A stretch of DNA of 64,000 nucleotides, from the NCBI GenBank assembly GCA_937136425.1, contig CAKZON010000086.1, positions 1 to 64,000 on the forward strand, written 5' to 3'. The stretch's first letter is position 1; every line of letters starts with the position of its first letter. This document shows, piece after piece, positions 1-8,729 of this stretch. Below the pieces are notes generated by a model. That model saw only the letters and a list, made by a program, of their open reading frames with translations. It was not told the DNA's origin and made no database searches. Source of the stretch: an uncultured Crocinitomix sp. (lineage in GTDB: Bacteria > Bacteroidota > Bacteroidia > Flavobacteriales_D > Crocinitomicaceae). Position numbers and translations under genes: made by a program.

Positions 1-77
1 CATTGAACATTGAACATTGAACATTGAACATTGAACATTGAACATTGAACATTGAACATTGAACATTGAACATTGAA
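1..77. repeat. CATTGAA heptamer tandem array
   Basis: Eleven perfect copies of the 7-nt unit CATTGAA run from base 1 to base 77 and then decay (CATTGAATCATT). The array probably continues left of the window, so the copy number is a minimum. It lies downstream of the small gene at 113-268 (minus strand) and encodes nothing obvious. Similar short intergenic heptamer arrays are common in Bacteroidota assemblies (recalled, not checked). It could vary in copy number between strains. Confidence 0.95.
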
Positions 78-112
78 TCATTCGGCAAGCTCATGACAGC
101 GCATTGAAGAAT

Positions 113-268
113 CTATTCCCCAAACCATTTAAAAACACCGAAAAAGATAGCAAGCCATATCAAACCCTTGATAAGGAAAAACAAAAAACCTAAAATGCCA
201 ATACGCTTAAGCCATTCGCTTTGGTACCATTTTTTTTTCTTAGGGTTTTCTGAATTATTTGCTTGCAT
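113..268 (-). CDS. Small basic membrane protein (51 aa)
   Basis: A 51-codon ORF runs on the minus strand from ATG at 268 to TAG at 113. The product has a charged N-terminus with a KKKKWYQSEWLKR segment, then one hydrophobic helix at about residues 22-46, ending KWFGE. The Trp/Lys-rich start followed by a single hydrophobic span looks like a real short inner-membrane protein, and I have the impression that similar small proteins are common in Flavobacteriia. Function is unknown. It follows the hydrolase gene on the same strand with about 100 nt between them. A plus-strand ORF in the same place (168-365) is its shadow. Confidence 0.7.
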   Translation of the reverse strand: MQANNSENPKKKKWYQSEWLKRIGILGFLFFLIKGLIWLAIFFGVFKWFGE

Positions 269-369
269 TTTTCCAGTGGAAGTCTTCAACAAATTTCATC
301 TTTTCAGCAATCAATTCAAAGCTATCGGCCTTTTAAATTATTTAAATAGATTGTTTGGGCACTAAAAAC

Positions 370-1260
370 CTACATTTTAATATAGTTTTCAAGATGAATT
401 AAATAATTTTCATATCCATAAACTTCTGGGATATCGCCATGACCAGCGTTAGTAACACGCACGGCTTCTTTATAGCTGCCAGCATGGTTTTCGTAGATTA
501 ATTCGCCATTATTAATTTCAATATAGTCGTCTTCAATTCCATGAATCCATAAAAGAGGCATGCTTACATCTTTAATTTTTTCTGCATTTTCAAACTCCAA
601 TGTTGAGACAAATTTAGGGTCAACATTTAACACTAATGAAGAGTTCGCTAGATTTTCAACAGAGGCTAAAGGCGACTCTAAGATGATTTTAGCAGGCTTA
701 AAATCTGTACGATAAGCCGCACGATCTATTACGGGAATACAACCTAAACTAAAGCCATAATAAAACGTTTGTTCTGGTTTCGCTCCCATTGCTATTAACC
801 AATCAATACTTGCATCTACATCCTCATACAAACCCTGTTCTGTTGGTTTGCCTTCTGACATGCCATATCCTCGATAGTCCATCATGAAAACACCATAATG
901 ATGTTGTTCGACAATACTTGCTAATAGGGTTGCACGTGGCCAATAAGCATCCATATGTTTTGATTGTCCGTGGCAATACATTATAACGGTGTCACTAGCC
1001 ATAGTTGCCATGTCGCCAATATACACGCCATAAATGGTGTATTCATCTCCTGTTGCTGCATCTTTGGAAGTCATTGAAACCAAGGTGTAATTATCTGGTG
1101 TTACGGCATACACGGTTGGTACATTTCCACTACCAGCATCATAGTTTTCAAATTGGTAGGAATCAAGCTTTTCGCTTGGAAATGCTAATGCATCTAGGTT
1201 GGGTTTGGTACAAGCTGCTACCAAAACTCCAATTATTATATATAAAGCTGTCTTTTTCAT
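370..1260 (-). CDS. Lipoprotein alpha/beta-hydrolase
   Basis: This 296-aa protein starts with a lipoprotein signal (LVAAC, lipidated Cys17), so it should sit in the cell envelope. The rest is an alpha/beta-hydrolase fold: an oxyanion-side CHGQS at about 96-100, the nucleophile elbow GFSLG with Ser171, an acid in HGIEDD (Asp244 or 245) and His274 in NAGHGD. The substrate cannot be read from sequence; members of this broad family act as esterases or peptidases. Its ATG overlaps the stop of the upstream gene (TAATG), so the two are translationally coupled in one operon. Length is normal for a single-domain hydrolase. Confidence 0.85.
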   Translation of the reverse strand: MKKTALYIIIGVLVAACTKPNLDALAFPSEKLDSYQFENYDAGSGNVPTVYAVTPDNYTLVSMTSKDAATGDEYTIYGVYIGDMATMASDTVIMYCHGQSKHMDAYWPRATLLASIVEQHHYGVFMMDYRGYGMSEGKPTEQGLYEDVDASIDWLIAMGAKPEQTFYYGFSLGCIPVIDRAAYRTDFKPAKIILESPLASVENLANSSLVLNVDPKFVSTLEFENAEKIKDVSMPLLWIHGIEDDYIEINNGELIYENHAGSYKEAVRVTNAGHGDIPEVYGYENYLIHLENYIKM

Positions 1261-1949
1261 TATTTCTTCTTTTTACCAATAATCCATCTACATCCAACAA
1301 AAAAAGCTGTCGCCCCATTTGAACCTAGCAAACTTTTGTACGGAACAAAGGCGGTTGAATTATCCAAATTGGGGCCCATTAATTTAAACTCTGTTGTGAG
1401 CTGCCAATTCTCCTGCTTTCCTTTAAAAACATGTCCAAATTGAGGGCTAAATAACCATGGCGATAATTGTTCCTGTTCAAATGCCATTGTTTTACTTAAC
1501 TCAAAGTAATTATTGACTCCAACATAGAAATAGTTAGTGCGTTGTCCATAATTCCAAAAGGCGTTCAAATCTAGTTTAGGCCATAATTTGGCAATTCGAT
1601 TTTCAAAATTGAAAATAAAATTAACTCCAGGAGCAACTGAAAGGTTTGGAATCAAGTTTTTTTGATCCAAAAATTTATAGGATGCTCCAACGTCTATTTG
1701 TGCATTTCCAAAAATGGCTGCTGAAGTGTGCACGGCGCCAAATAGAGTTAAATTCGTGTCTAATCCGTATCCAACTTCAACCGTTGTAATAGGCATTGGA
1801 ATTGGCCCTCCAAAGTCAATAACAGGTCCTCCAAAGGTTCCTCCAACGCTAATCTCGTTTTTCTCTAAAGGTTCTACAAATCTTGAGGGGGCACAAGCTT
1901 GAATATAGGTGAATAGGAGCAGGATCACCCAATGGTAATTTTTTTTCAT
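1260..1949 (-). CDS. Outer-membrane lipoprotein, beta-barrel-like
   Basis: This 229-aa protein has a lipoprotein signal ending in QAC (Cys19). The mature part alternates polar and aromatic residues in short Gly-bounded strands (VGGTFGGP, VEVGYGL, FYVGVNNYF, AFFVGCRWIIG), as in small outer-membrane barrels. I do not recognise a named family. It is the first gene of a two-gene operon with the lipoprotein hydrolase, which starts inside its stop codon. A plausible -7 element (AATTTTTG, one mismatch to TAnnTTTG) lies just upstream on the minus strand near 1960-1970. Function is unknown. Confidence 0.65.
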   Translation of the reverse strand: MKKNYHWVILLLFTYIQACAPSRFVEPLEKNEISVGGTFGGPVIDFGGPIPMPITTVEVGYGLDTNLTLFGAVHTSAAIFGNAQIDVGASYKFLDQKNLIPNLSVAPGVNFIFNFENRIAKLWPKLDLNAFWNYGQRTNYFYVGVNNYFELSKTMAFEQEQLSPWLFSPQFGHVFKGKQENWQLTTEFKLMGPNLDNSTAFVPYKSLLGSNGATAFFVGCRWIIGKKKK

Positions 1950-2008
1950 GCTTACAATTTACAAAAATTTATTATGTACGCATAGAAAAATTATCGTCAA
2001 AATAGAAT

Positions 2009-2016
2009 TATCTTTG
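2009..2016 (+). promoter_or_regulatory. Bacteroidota -7 element, near-leaderless mRNA
   Basis: TATCTTTG is a perfect match to the Bacteroidota -7 consensus TAnnTTTG and ends 8 nt before the ATG at 2024. A transcript from it would have almost no 5' leader. I see no convincing -33 element. Confidence 0.55.
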
Positions 2017-2023
2017 TTCAACT

Positions 2024-3229
2024 ATGTTGAGATTGATAGTTTGTATTGGGTTTGTTTTTAGTTTGTTGACGGTTGCACATGGGCAAGACACTATTCGTGT
2101 GATGTATTATAACTTGCTTAATTTTCCAGATGACACACCTGAAAGAATAGGGGATTTGAGGAAAATATTAAGCTATGCCAAACCAGATGTCTTTGTAGTA
2201 TGCGAATTGCAATCAAGTGAAGGAGCCGAGTTGATTTTAAACGAAGGTTTAAATGTTTGGGGAGAGGATAAATATGCGGCGGCAGAATATATTGATGGTC
2301 CTTATACTGACAATATGCTGTTTTACAATACAGATGTTTTAGGATTTGTTTCTCAAGAGGAAATTCCTACCGATTTACGCGACATTAATGAATATAAATT
2401 ATATTATAAAAGTCCAGGTTTAGGGGCAATGTCTGATACTATTTATTTGAATTTGTATGGGTTGCATTTAAAGGCAGGTTCAGGTTTTTTTAATCAAAGA
2501 AAAGAACAGGCAATCGTCTTAAAATATCATTTAAACTCCCTTTCAAATGAAGAGAATATCTTCGTAGGCGGAGACTTTAATTTTTATTCTGGAAATGAAT
2601 CAGGTTGTTTGGCAATTCGAGAAACGGGAGCTGTTGATTTATTTGACCCAATTAGTAGTATTGGTGATTGGAGTGGAAATGGAGCATATGCAAATATTCA
2701 TACGCAAAGTACACGTACAGCGCCATTAGCAGATGGCGCTGGAGGAGGAATGGATGACCGTTTTGATCTAATTTTCACCACAGCAGACGTTTTGGATAAT
2801 ACCAATGGTCTTGAAATGATTGAAGGTTCTTATCAGGCATTAGGACAAGATGGTTCGCGCTTTAATGGTGCAATAAATTCTCCTTATAACCCAACAATAC
2901 CAGACAGTATTTCAAGTGCACTTTATTTTATGTCAGATCATTTGCCTGTAATACTTGATTTAAAGACAGACTATACGGCTGATCTTCCTGTTGATTTTAT
3001 TAAAGAGGTCAATTGGTATTATAATGCCGTAAATAGCACATTAGTTTTTAATCAAAGTATAACTCAGGCTAATTTTATGCTTTACGATTTAGGCGGCAAA
3101 GTTATCTATCAACAAATCGTCGGAAATTCTAATATAATTACAATTCCGGCGCACATCAATAGTGGTTTGTTTTGCTGGAATTTGATTGAGGATCATGCCC
3201 TTTTAAAAGGCAAGTTAGTTAAACAGTAA
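2024..3229 (+). CDS. Secreted endonuclease/exonuclease/phosphatase-family protein with T9SS tail
   Basis: This 401-aa protein opens with a Sec signal peptide ending in AHGQ. The body is an EEP (DNase I-like) domain: an early YYNLLNF segment, a glutamate in VVCELQS, GGDFNFYSG and the terminal SDHLPVILD. These supply the Asp/Asn/His residues used for metal-dependent phosphodiester cleavage in this family. From about residue 325 it ends in a type A-like Por secretion domain (LYDLGGKVIYQQ, then GLF and GKLVKQ). It is therefore likely an extracellular or surface nuclease or phosphodiesterase exported by type IX secretion. The convergent neighbour ends 7 nt away. Confidence 0.82.
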   Translation: MLRLIVCIGFVFSLLTVAHGQDTIRVMYYNLLNFPDDTPERIGDLRKILSYAKPDVFVVCELQSSEGAELILNEGLNVWGEDKYAAAEYIDGPYTDNMLFYNTDVLGFVSQEEIPTDLRDINEYKLYYKSPGLGAMSDTIYLNLYGLHLKAGSGFFNQRKEQAIVLKYHLNSLSNEENIFVGGDFNFYSGNESGCLAIRETGAVDLFDPISSIGDWSGNGAYANIHTQSTRTAPLADGAGGGMDDRFDLIFTTADVLDNTNGLEMIEGSYQALGQDGSRFNGAINSPYNPTIPDSISSALYFMSDHLPVILDLKTDYTADLPVDFIKEVNWYYNAVNSTLVFNQSITQANFMLYDLGGKVIYQQIVGNSNIITIPAHINSGLFCWNLIEDHALLKGKLVKQ

Positions 3230-3236
3230 GCTGTTC

Positions 3237-4370
3237 TTAGTTTCGAACTAATTTCTCAGTGTGTATTGCTCCGTTTTGGTTAATTGTCACAAAGAAAACT
3301 CCTTTATCTTCAATGTCCAATTGAACAGTTGATAAAGCTTTCGTAGTTTCTAAAACAACTTGTCCTAATGAATTGTGCACGGTAATAGTTTTCTCCAAAT
3401 TGTCTGCAAAAGATAAAGTAACCTGCGTTTCACTAGAAGGGTTGGGATACATCATGAATTCAACGGGGGCAGAATCTGTTTCAATTCCACTTGTCAAATG
3501 ATTTAATGTATACTTGCTAAAGAACCTCCAAATTTCTTGAGATGCACTAAAGTCGTTATTGGTAGTGCCTGTAACAAAAGCTGAACCTGGCCATGTATGT
3601 GCGCCGTCATTAATTCTATATAGTTCAACTGTACTACCTAATAAACCATTTTCATATACAAAATGTGTTGCTGTACAACCATCATCTGTGTCAGTGTCTG
3701 GCACTTCAGTAACAACAGGTTCAGGATCACACTCATTAAATGCTACCCAGTGGTCAACAATATCTTCAGATGCCATAAAGAATAAGTTTCCTTCATATGG
3801 AACAGTTTCATCTGCAGTGCCATGTATTTCCATAACAGGCATAGGATGGTTTGTAATACAAGCATCAAATTCAACTGGTGTCATTGCTCCAGTTACAGAT
3901 GCAATAGCTGCAATTCTTCCACTTAATAAGCAAGCTAATTTATAACTCATAAAACCGCCATTACTCATTCCTGTGCTGTAAATTCTATTTCCGTCAATAT
4001 TATAAGCAGCATATACTGTATCAATTAATGCAGATATGAATCCAACATCATCAACACTTGAAGTTCCAAATGTATTCCAGTGAGTAGATCCTAAATCATC
4101 AACTAATCCCATAGGGTGGACGATTATAAATTTTGCTGTATCGGCAATCGGCCTAAAATCGCCATAAGCTTCTTGTTCATTATTATTTGATCCATAACCA
4201 TGCAGGTTAAAAACAAGTGGAGCAGGCTCCGACCCATCATAAATTTCTGGAATGTAAAGTTTGTATTCTCGCTCTACTCCATCAAATTCGAAACTGGATG
4301 TAACAGTGGTTTGGGTATAGCCTATTGCTGTGAATACTAAGCAAGAAGCAAAAAGTAATATTTTATTCAT
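3237..4370 (-). CDS. Secreted PHB-depolymerase/LpqC-type esterase with T9SS tail
   Basis: This 377-aa protein has a signal peptide (to about residue 20), an esterase domain and a type A T9SS sorting domain starting at MMYPNPSS. The esterase domain carries LHGYGSNN (oxyanion region), the nucleophile motif GMSNGG with Ser136, an acid in HGTADETVPY (Asp187) and His258 in NDGAHTWPG. This is the poly(3-hydroxybutyrate) depolymerase / feruloyl-esterase-like family. Without a substrate-specific feature I would call it only a secreted carboxylic-ester hydrolase. It ends in KLVRN, typical of the sorting tail. Confidence 0.85.
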   Translation of the reverse strand: MNKILLFASCLVFTAIGYTQTTVTSSFEFDGVEREYKLYIPEIYDGSEPAPLVFNLHGYGSNNNEQEAYGDFRPIADTAKFIIVHPMGLVDDLGSTHWNTFGTSSVDDVGFISALIDTVYAAYNIDGNRIYSTGMSNGGFMSYKLACLLSGRIAAIASVTGAMTPVEFDACITNHPMPVMEIHGTADETVPYEGNLFFMASEDIVDHWVAFNECDPEPVVTEVPDTDTDDGCTATHFVYENGLLGSTVELYRINDGAHTWPGSAFVTGTTNNDFSASQEIWRFFSKYTLNHLTSGIETDSAPVEFMMYPNPSSETQVTLSFADNLEKTITVHNSLGQVVLETTKALSTVQLDIEDKGVFFVTINQNGAIHTEKLVRN

Positions 4371-4476
4371 AGTTGATTTTTTTCAATTTCCTAATTTATT
4401 AAAATTATGTGAGCATAACAAAGTTTGTTGACTTTTTGAATGATTATTATATTGCAATGAATTTAAATCAAAATCA

Positions 4477-5277
4477 ATGAAATTTTATCAGGTAGTACTA
4501 ATCGGGCTTACTTTAATGGTGCAATCTTGCGGTTCAGAAACTCAAGCAGATAATGGAACAATTGAACTTGAAACTCCTGAAGTGATTGAGGATACTACAA
4601 CGGTTGAGGTAGTGGAGGAAATTCCAATTGAAATTAATGAACATTTACAAACAATTCTAGATAAATCAGATACAACCTATCAATTACCATTTAATGTGGA
4701 TACAAGTTTTGTAAAAGCACTTGATTTTACTCAAAAATCTACTCAATCATCATTAAATTTTGAGAATGGTAGATATTTAGCTAAACGCACTGTTGAAAAT
4801 GCTCCAACATTTAATGCAACCTATAATATTGAAATATTTTGTGAAATTGATTCTTTAAAAGCCGAGGGAGCATATGAAGACTATGTAAGTAACTTGGATA
4901 TAGGAATGATGCAAGAATCTGATGCTTACGTTGAAGGATTAATTGAAATTGATTCAAGTAAACTCATTGTGCTTTGGAGTATTACTTATAGTACGTATGA
5001 GGCTTGCCCATTTGGTTCTGGAACGCTTGTTTTAGGCACATTGCTCAACAATTACGAAGTTCAAAATACAATGTTATTTGCAGAGGTTTCTCAGGGGAGT
5101 GATCCTCCATCTTGGGGTGAAACGCAAAATTCAACAACTATCACAACGGATTTGAATCTCAGTACTTATTATCTTTCCTTATCAGGAGATTCTGACGAAG
5201 GATATGTGGATAAAATAGAAGAGACTTATGATGCTGAAATTGGCAGCGAAGCGTTTGAATACGGAATGGAGTATTAG
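4477..5277 (+). CDS. Hypothetical acidic lipoprotein
   Basis: This 266-aa product has a lipoprotein signal (VQSC, Cys18) followed by a low-complexity acidic linker rich in Glu, Thr and Val to about residue 60. A globular domain rich in beta-strand follows, with no catalytic motif I can name. Two Cys remain in the mature part (EIFCEID, EACPFGSG). It is monocistronic and its last 4 nt overlap the convergent SDR gene. Function is unknown. Confidence 0.6.
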   Translation: MKFYQVVLIGLTLMVQSCGSETQADNGTIELETPEVIEDTTTVEVVEEIPIEINEHLQTILDKSDTTYQLPFNVDTSFVKALDFTQKSTQSSLNFENGRYLAKRTVENAPTFNATYNIEIFCEIDSLKAEGAYEDYVSNLDIGMMQESDAYVEGLIEIDSSKLIVLWSITYSTYEACPFGSGTLVLGTLLNNYEVQNTMLFAEVSQGSDPPSWGETQNSTTITTDLNLSTYYLSLSGDSDEGYVDKIEETYDAEIGSEAFEYGMEY

Positions 5278-6092
5278 TCGTTAAAAAACAATTCTGGACG
5301 AGCATATTTGTACACCATTCCTAAAGTTGACTTTGATTTTTCGTTTGACACAATTTTGTCCTTCGCAGGCAATGCAGAATCAAATGATGGCGCGTCCATA
5401 CTAAGGGCATAGGCTGCTTGAGTATAGAACTCCGCTCTTGTCGGGTGTTCGTCAGAGCAGCCATTAAAAACTTGGCCATATTCATCCTTATCTATAATAG
5501 CTGAAATTAAAGAAATACAATCCTCTAAATGGATCAAATTAACTCTGCCATTAGGATTAGCCAAAGGCGAATCAGCTTTTAAAAATCTTCCGGGGTGCCT
5601 ATCCGGACCAAATAATCCTGCAAATCTTACAATAGTGGCGTTTTTGCCAAAATGGGCTTGAATTATTTTTTCGGCTTCTAAAATAGATTTACCTGAAGGT
5701 TTTGAAGGAATGGTAGATGAATCTTCTGTTGCGTTTTGATTTTCATTCCCGTAAACAGAGGTAGAACTGACAAAAATAACTTTGAGATTTGCGTCACAAC
5801 GATCAACAACTTGTTGTAATTGCAAGGCATAATTTTTAACGTGATTTTCCTTTTTTCCTGGAGGAATATTAATGATTAATGTATCAATATCTTGTATGAA
5901 ATTCTTCCAATTCCCCTGAATATTATTCTTTGTGATCTTTATGATTCTAACAGCCAATCTGGACTGCAATAATTGCATTAATTTTTCTGATGATGTTGTA
6001 CTACCAGTAATTTCGCACCCATTTTTAAATAAGTGTTTTGCAAGCGGAAGTCCTAACCACCCTAACCCTAGAATAGCAATTTTTTTAGACAT
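5274..6092 (-). CDS. NAD(P)-dependent epimerase/dehydratase-like SDR
   Basis: This 272-aa protein starts with a Rossmann nucleotide-binding loop (ILGLGWLGLPLA) and contains VSSTSVYG, the Ser/Tyr region of extended SDRs, and an RFAGLFGPDRHPG segment typical of the YeeZ-like atypical SDRs. The full catalytic YxxxK is not evident after SSTSVYG; the Lys may come from KPSGKSILEAE. The substrate is unknown. It is transcribed alone and is convergent with the lipoprotein gene. A CAAATTTG -7-like element (one mismatch) lies just upstream. Confidence 0.75.
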   Translation of the reverse strand: MSKKIAILGLGWLGLPLAKHLFKNGCEITGSTTSSEKLMQLLQSRLAVRIIKITKNNIQGNWKNFIQDIDTLIINIPPGKKENHVKNYALQLQQVVDRCDANLKVIFVSSTSVYGNENQNATEDSSTIPSKPSGKSILEAEKIIQAHFGKNATIVRFAGLFGPDRHPGRFLKADSPLANPNGRVNLIHLEDCISLISAIIDKDEYGQVFNGCSDEHPTRAEFYTQAAYALSMDAPSFDSALPAKDKIVSNEKSKSTLGMVYKYARPELFFND

Positions 6093-6296
6093 AGTTTTGG
6101 TTCAAATTTGTGTACAGATTTGAAAACGGGAGCAATATTCGATTTGGGTTAATCAACATTTCGAACAAAAATAGTGAATTAACTTATAAATCGTCATTTA
6201 TTCGGCTATTAATCGTTAAAGAATTTTATCTGAAAATTGCCGTTTCATTGGTCTTTCCAGTCTCATTTAAAAGGATTTAAAACAAAATTGCAGGAT

Positions 6297-8453
6297 TTAT
6301 TGGTGTACAAATTTCAGTAAAGATTCTCCGTTATCGTGTACAATTTCAACTAGATAAAGACCACGTTCTAATCCGGTCATATTGAAAGTACAATTGGATT
6401 TATTCACATCACTTAAAGTATAAACTAATTCTCCAGTAATTGAGCGAATTTGAATAGAGGTTGGTTGAATGTTTGGAGGGATAGTAAGTTGAATCTCTCC
6501 ATTTCCTGGATTTGGATAAAGCTGAAAACCCAAATTCTCAGCAGCGTCATTTATACCAATAATTTTTTCTAAATCAACTGTAATCACACCTGTGCTAAGC
6601 GCTGGAATTTCGTAGGTGTTAAGGTTGACAGTTGCATCTTCAATTACTTTGAGGGAAGGGTTGTCGGTATTGTCTATCCAAGTACCATTAAATTTTGTGG
6701 ATCCAAAGCTTGAGTATAACCCTGTAGAATCTGCCGCCTGCAAATAAGAACTGCTTGCTGTTTCATTAATCAAGTAGGTGCTTCCTTCAAATAACGTAGA
6801 TGTAAATGAGCCGACATTAAGAGGTAGGTTATTTGTTGTTTTATTACTATAATACACCAATATTTGAGGATTACTTTCGTCTTCATTTTTAATTAAAAAG
6901 CTATTTACTGTAACCGTGTTGCTGTCGATTAAGGATGGAATTTCAATTCCATCATAAATAAATGATTCAGGGGCATGTGCAAGTGGTTCAAAAAACCGAT
7001 AAGTATAAAAATTTGATTGTTCTGCAGAGGTATCAACACCTAACCGAGTTTGAATAACAGACCATCTGTTTTTATATCCAATTCGGTGATGCGTAGAAAA
7101 TTCGATTGCATTATTATTTGCCGCATTAAACTCTATTTGCTGAATTAAATGCTCCTGAACAAAACTGGCATATAAAAAGGTGTTCATATAATCTAAATTA
7201 TTACCCGTATGCGTGCCTGGAGATATTATTCCCCATTCAGTTAACCAAAGTTTTGTGTTTTCAGGAAATCCTTCTAATGCATGCAAAAATTCGGGATTTA
7301 ATTCATGACGTGTGTAATCTCCCAATGAGCATTTTCCGCAGTCAAAACGGCAAGATCGATCAGTAACATAATCATCTGGACAACCGTCAGGGCAAGCTTC
7401 CCCTTCAGATATACATGCATTGTTTGTGTAATAGTCATGCAATGCCACGGCATCATAAAACACAGGAGAATAATCTTTAACCGCATTATTCCATGTGTCG
7501 TTTGATGGTTCTGAGAGAACTGCAAATTTCATTTCTGGATATTCGGCAGCAATTCGCTTACTATAAATATCGCTTAGCGCCATATATGTGGCAGGCGTTA
7601 CATTGCTATTTGCTGTTTGGTAGAATGGAAAAAACAATTCATTACCAAATTCAATTCCTACTACGTTAATGTCATTTGCAATTAAATAATCTAATGCATC
7701 AATAGTTTCCTTATAATATAACTCAAAAATAGCACTAGGGTTAGCAATATTTAAATGGTCTGTTGGGTCTGAAGGTTCTAAATAGGCCTCCTTTATTACG
7801 GATCCTAAAAACTTGGTTTGAAAATGCGTAAATACATTGGGTACGTAAATGACGTCCATTTTATAATCGGTGTCACCACTAGCGTGAACTTCCTCTTCTA
7901 CAGCTAAAACATAATTGACAAAACCTCTAATATAATTGGGGTTGGCGCTTGCATCATCCAATATTACTCGTTGATCTTTTTTGCAATATTGTTCTCTAAT
8001 TACATTGGCTCCGCCAAATACACTTGTCTCTACATCTTGTGTTCCACAACCTGCGGCAAATACAGGGGCGTCTGGATCATAGGTTCCGTCCTCGTATTCG
8101 TATAAATGGTAAAAATTGGCAATAGTTCCACCAGGAAATCGCATGCTGGTAGGTTTTATCTCTGCTGTTTTTTCTACTAAATTTGCTTGTGGCGTAAAGG
8201 ATACAATTTTAAAATCGTTAAAAGTATCGAATGGCGGCGGAAATATTGCGCATGCATCAACAATGCTAACTGGACTATTTGATGCTTCAAACATTTCATT
8301 GAATGTTGGGCCAGTATTGAACCCACTTAGTTTTGAGTTAATGTTCTGTGCAGCTGTAATGTCGAAGTTTAATTCTACAGTTTGAGCCCTTATAAATTGC
8401 GAATTAAAAATTAAAAATAGGATTCCGACTAGCGATTGGATGCAGTATTTCAT
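6297..8453 (-). CDS. Secreted clan GH-A glycoside hydrolase with T9SS tail
   Basis: This 718-aa protein has a signal peptide, a TIM-barrel glycosidase core and a type A T9SS sorting domain (LYPNPGNGE, near residue 640). The core shows RFPGGTIANFYH (substrate-loop motif also seen in GH51/GH79-type enzymes), the acid/base in EFGNELFF (Glu272) and the nucleophile in LTEWGI (Glu406). The GNE...TEWG pair is the signature of clan GH-A retaining enzymes. A Cys-rich insertion near residues 345-380 (CISEGEACPDGCPDD, CRFDCGKC) interrupts the barrel and is probably disulfide-bonded outside the cell. The exact GH family cannot be fixed by eye. Confidence 0.78.
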   Translation of the reverse strand: MKYCIQSLVGILFLIFNSQFIRAQTVELNFDITAAQNINSKLSGFNTGPTFNEMFEASNSPVSIVDACAIFPPPFDTFNDFKIVSFTPQANLVEKTAEIKPTSMRFPGGTIANFYHLYEYEDGTYDPDAPVFAAGCGTQDVETSVFGGANVIREQYCKKDQRVILDDASANPNYIRGFVNYVLAVEEEVHASGDTDYKMDVIYVPNVFTHFQTKFLGSVIKEAYLEPSDPTDHLNIANPSAIFELYYKETIDALDYLIANDINVVGIEFGNELFFPFYQTANSNVTPATYMALSDIYSKRIAAEYPEMKFAVLSEPSNDTWNNAVKDYSPVFYDAVALHDYYTNNACISEGEACPDGCPDDYVTDRSCRFDCGKCSLGDYTRHELNPEFLHALEGFPENTKLWLTEWGIISPGTHTGNNLDYMNTFLYASFVQEHLIQQIEFNAANNNAIEFSTHHRIGYKNRWSVIQTRLGVDTSAEQSNFYTYRFFEPLAHAPESFIYDGIEIPSLIDSNTVTVNSFLIKNEDESNPQILVYYSNKTTNNLPLNVGSFTSTLFEGSTYLINETASSSYLQAADSTGLYSSFGSTKFNGTWIDNTDNPSLKVIEDATVNLNTYEIPALSTGVITVDLEKIIGINDAAENLGFQLYPNPGNGEIQLTIPPNIQPTSIQIRSITGELVYTLSDVNKSNCTFNMTGLERGLYLVEIVHDNGESLLKFVHQ

Positions 8454-8675
8454 AAGGTGTTAATTGGTTGGTCAAGGGAGCATTATTCATTGGTTTATTC
8501 GTTTTAAGATCTTGTTACCCCTATTAATTTAAGAATAAAAACCTGTATTAGAAATCGTTACTCTCTCTTTATCCTTTTTATACAATTAGGTAAATAGTAA
8601 TATGGTTATTAGAAAAAATACAGGAGGATTCATGATAATAACTGGCTTACAATGATCAAATAATGAACTTAGTGT

Positions 8676-8683
8676 TATTTTTG
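8676..8683 (+). promoter_or_regulatory. -7 element for the MoxR-bpX operon
   Basis: TATTTTTG matches TAnnTTTG exactly, 46 nt before the ATG at 8730. It is the only good -7 element in the 276-nt gap upstream of the operon and would give a leader of about 40 nt. The rest of the gap (8454-8675) shows no gene. Confidence 0.5.
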
Positions 8684-8729
8684 GTTACGAGATTAACAAC
8701 CAAAACACTAATAGCATAAATAACAAGAG

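Noticed and set aside
1-77. CRISPR array
   Set aside because: The repeats are 7 nt and directly tandem with no spacers.
168-365. 65-codon plus-strand ORF
   Set aside because: It is antisense to the better-supported 51-aa membrane protein gene (113-268, minus) and lacks a promoter.
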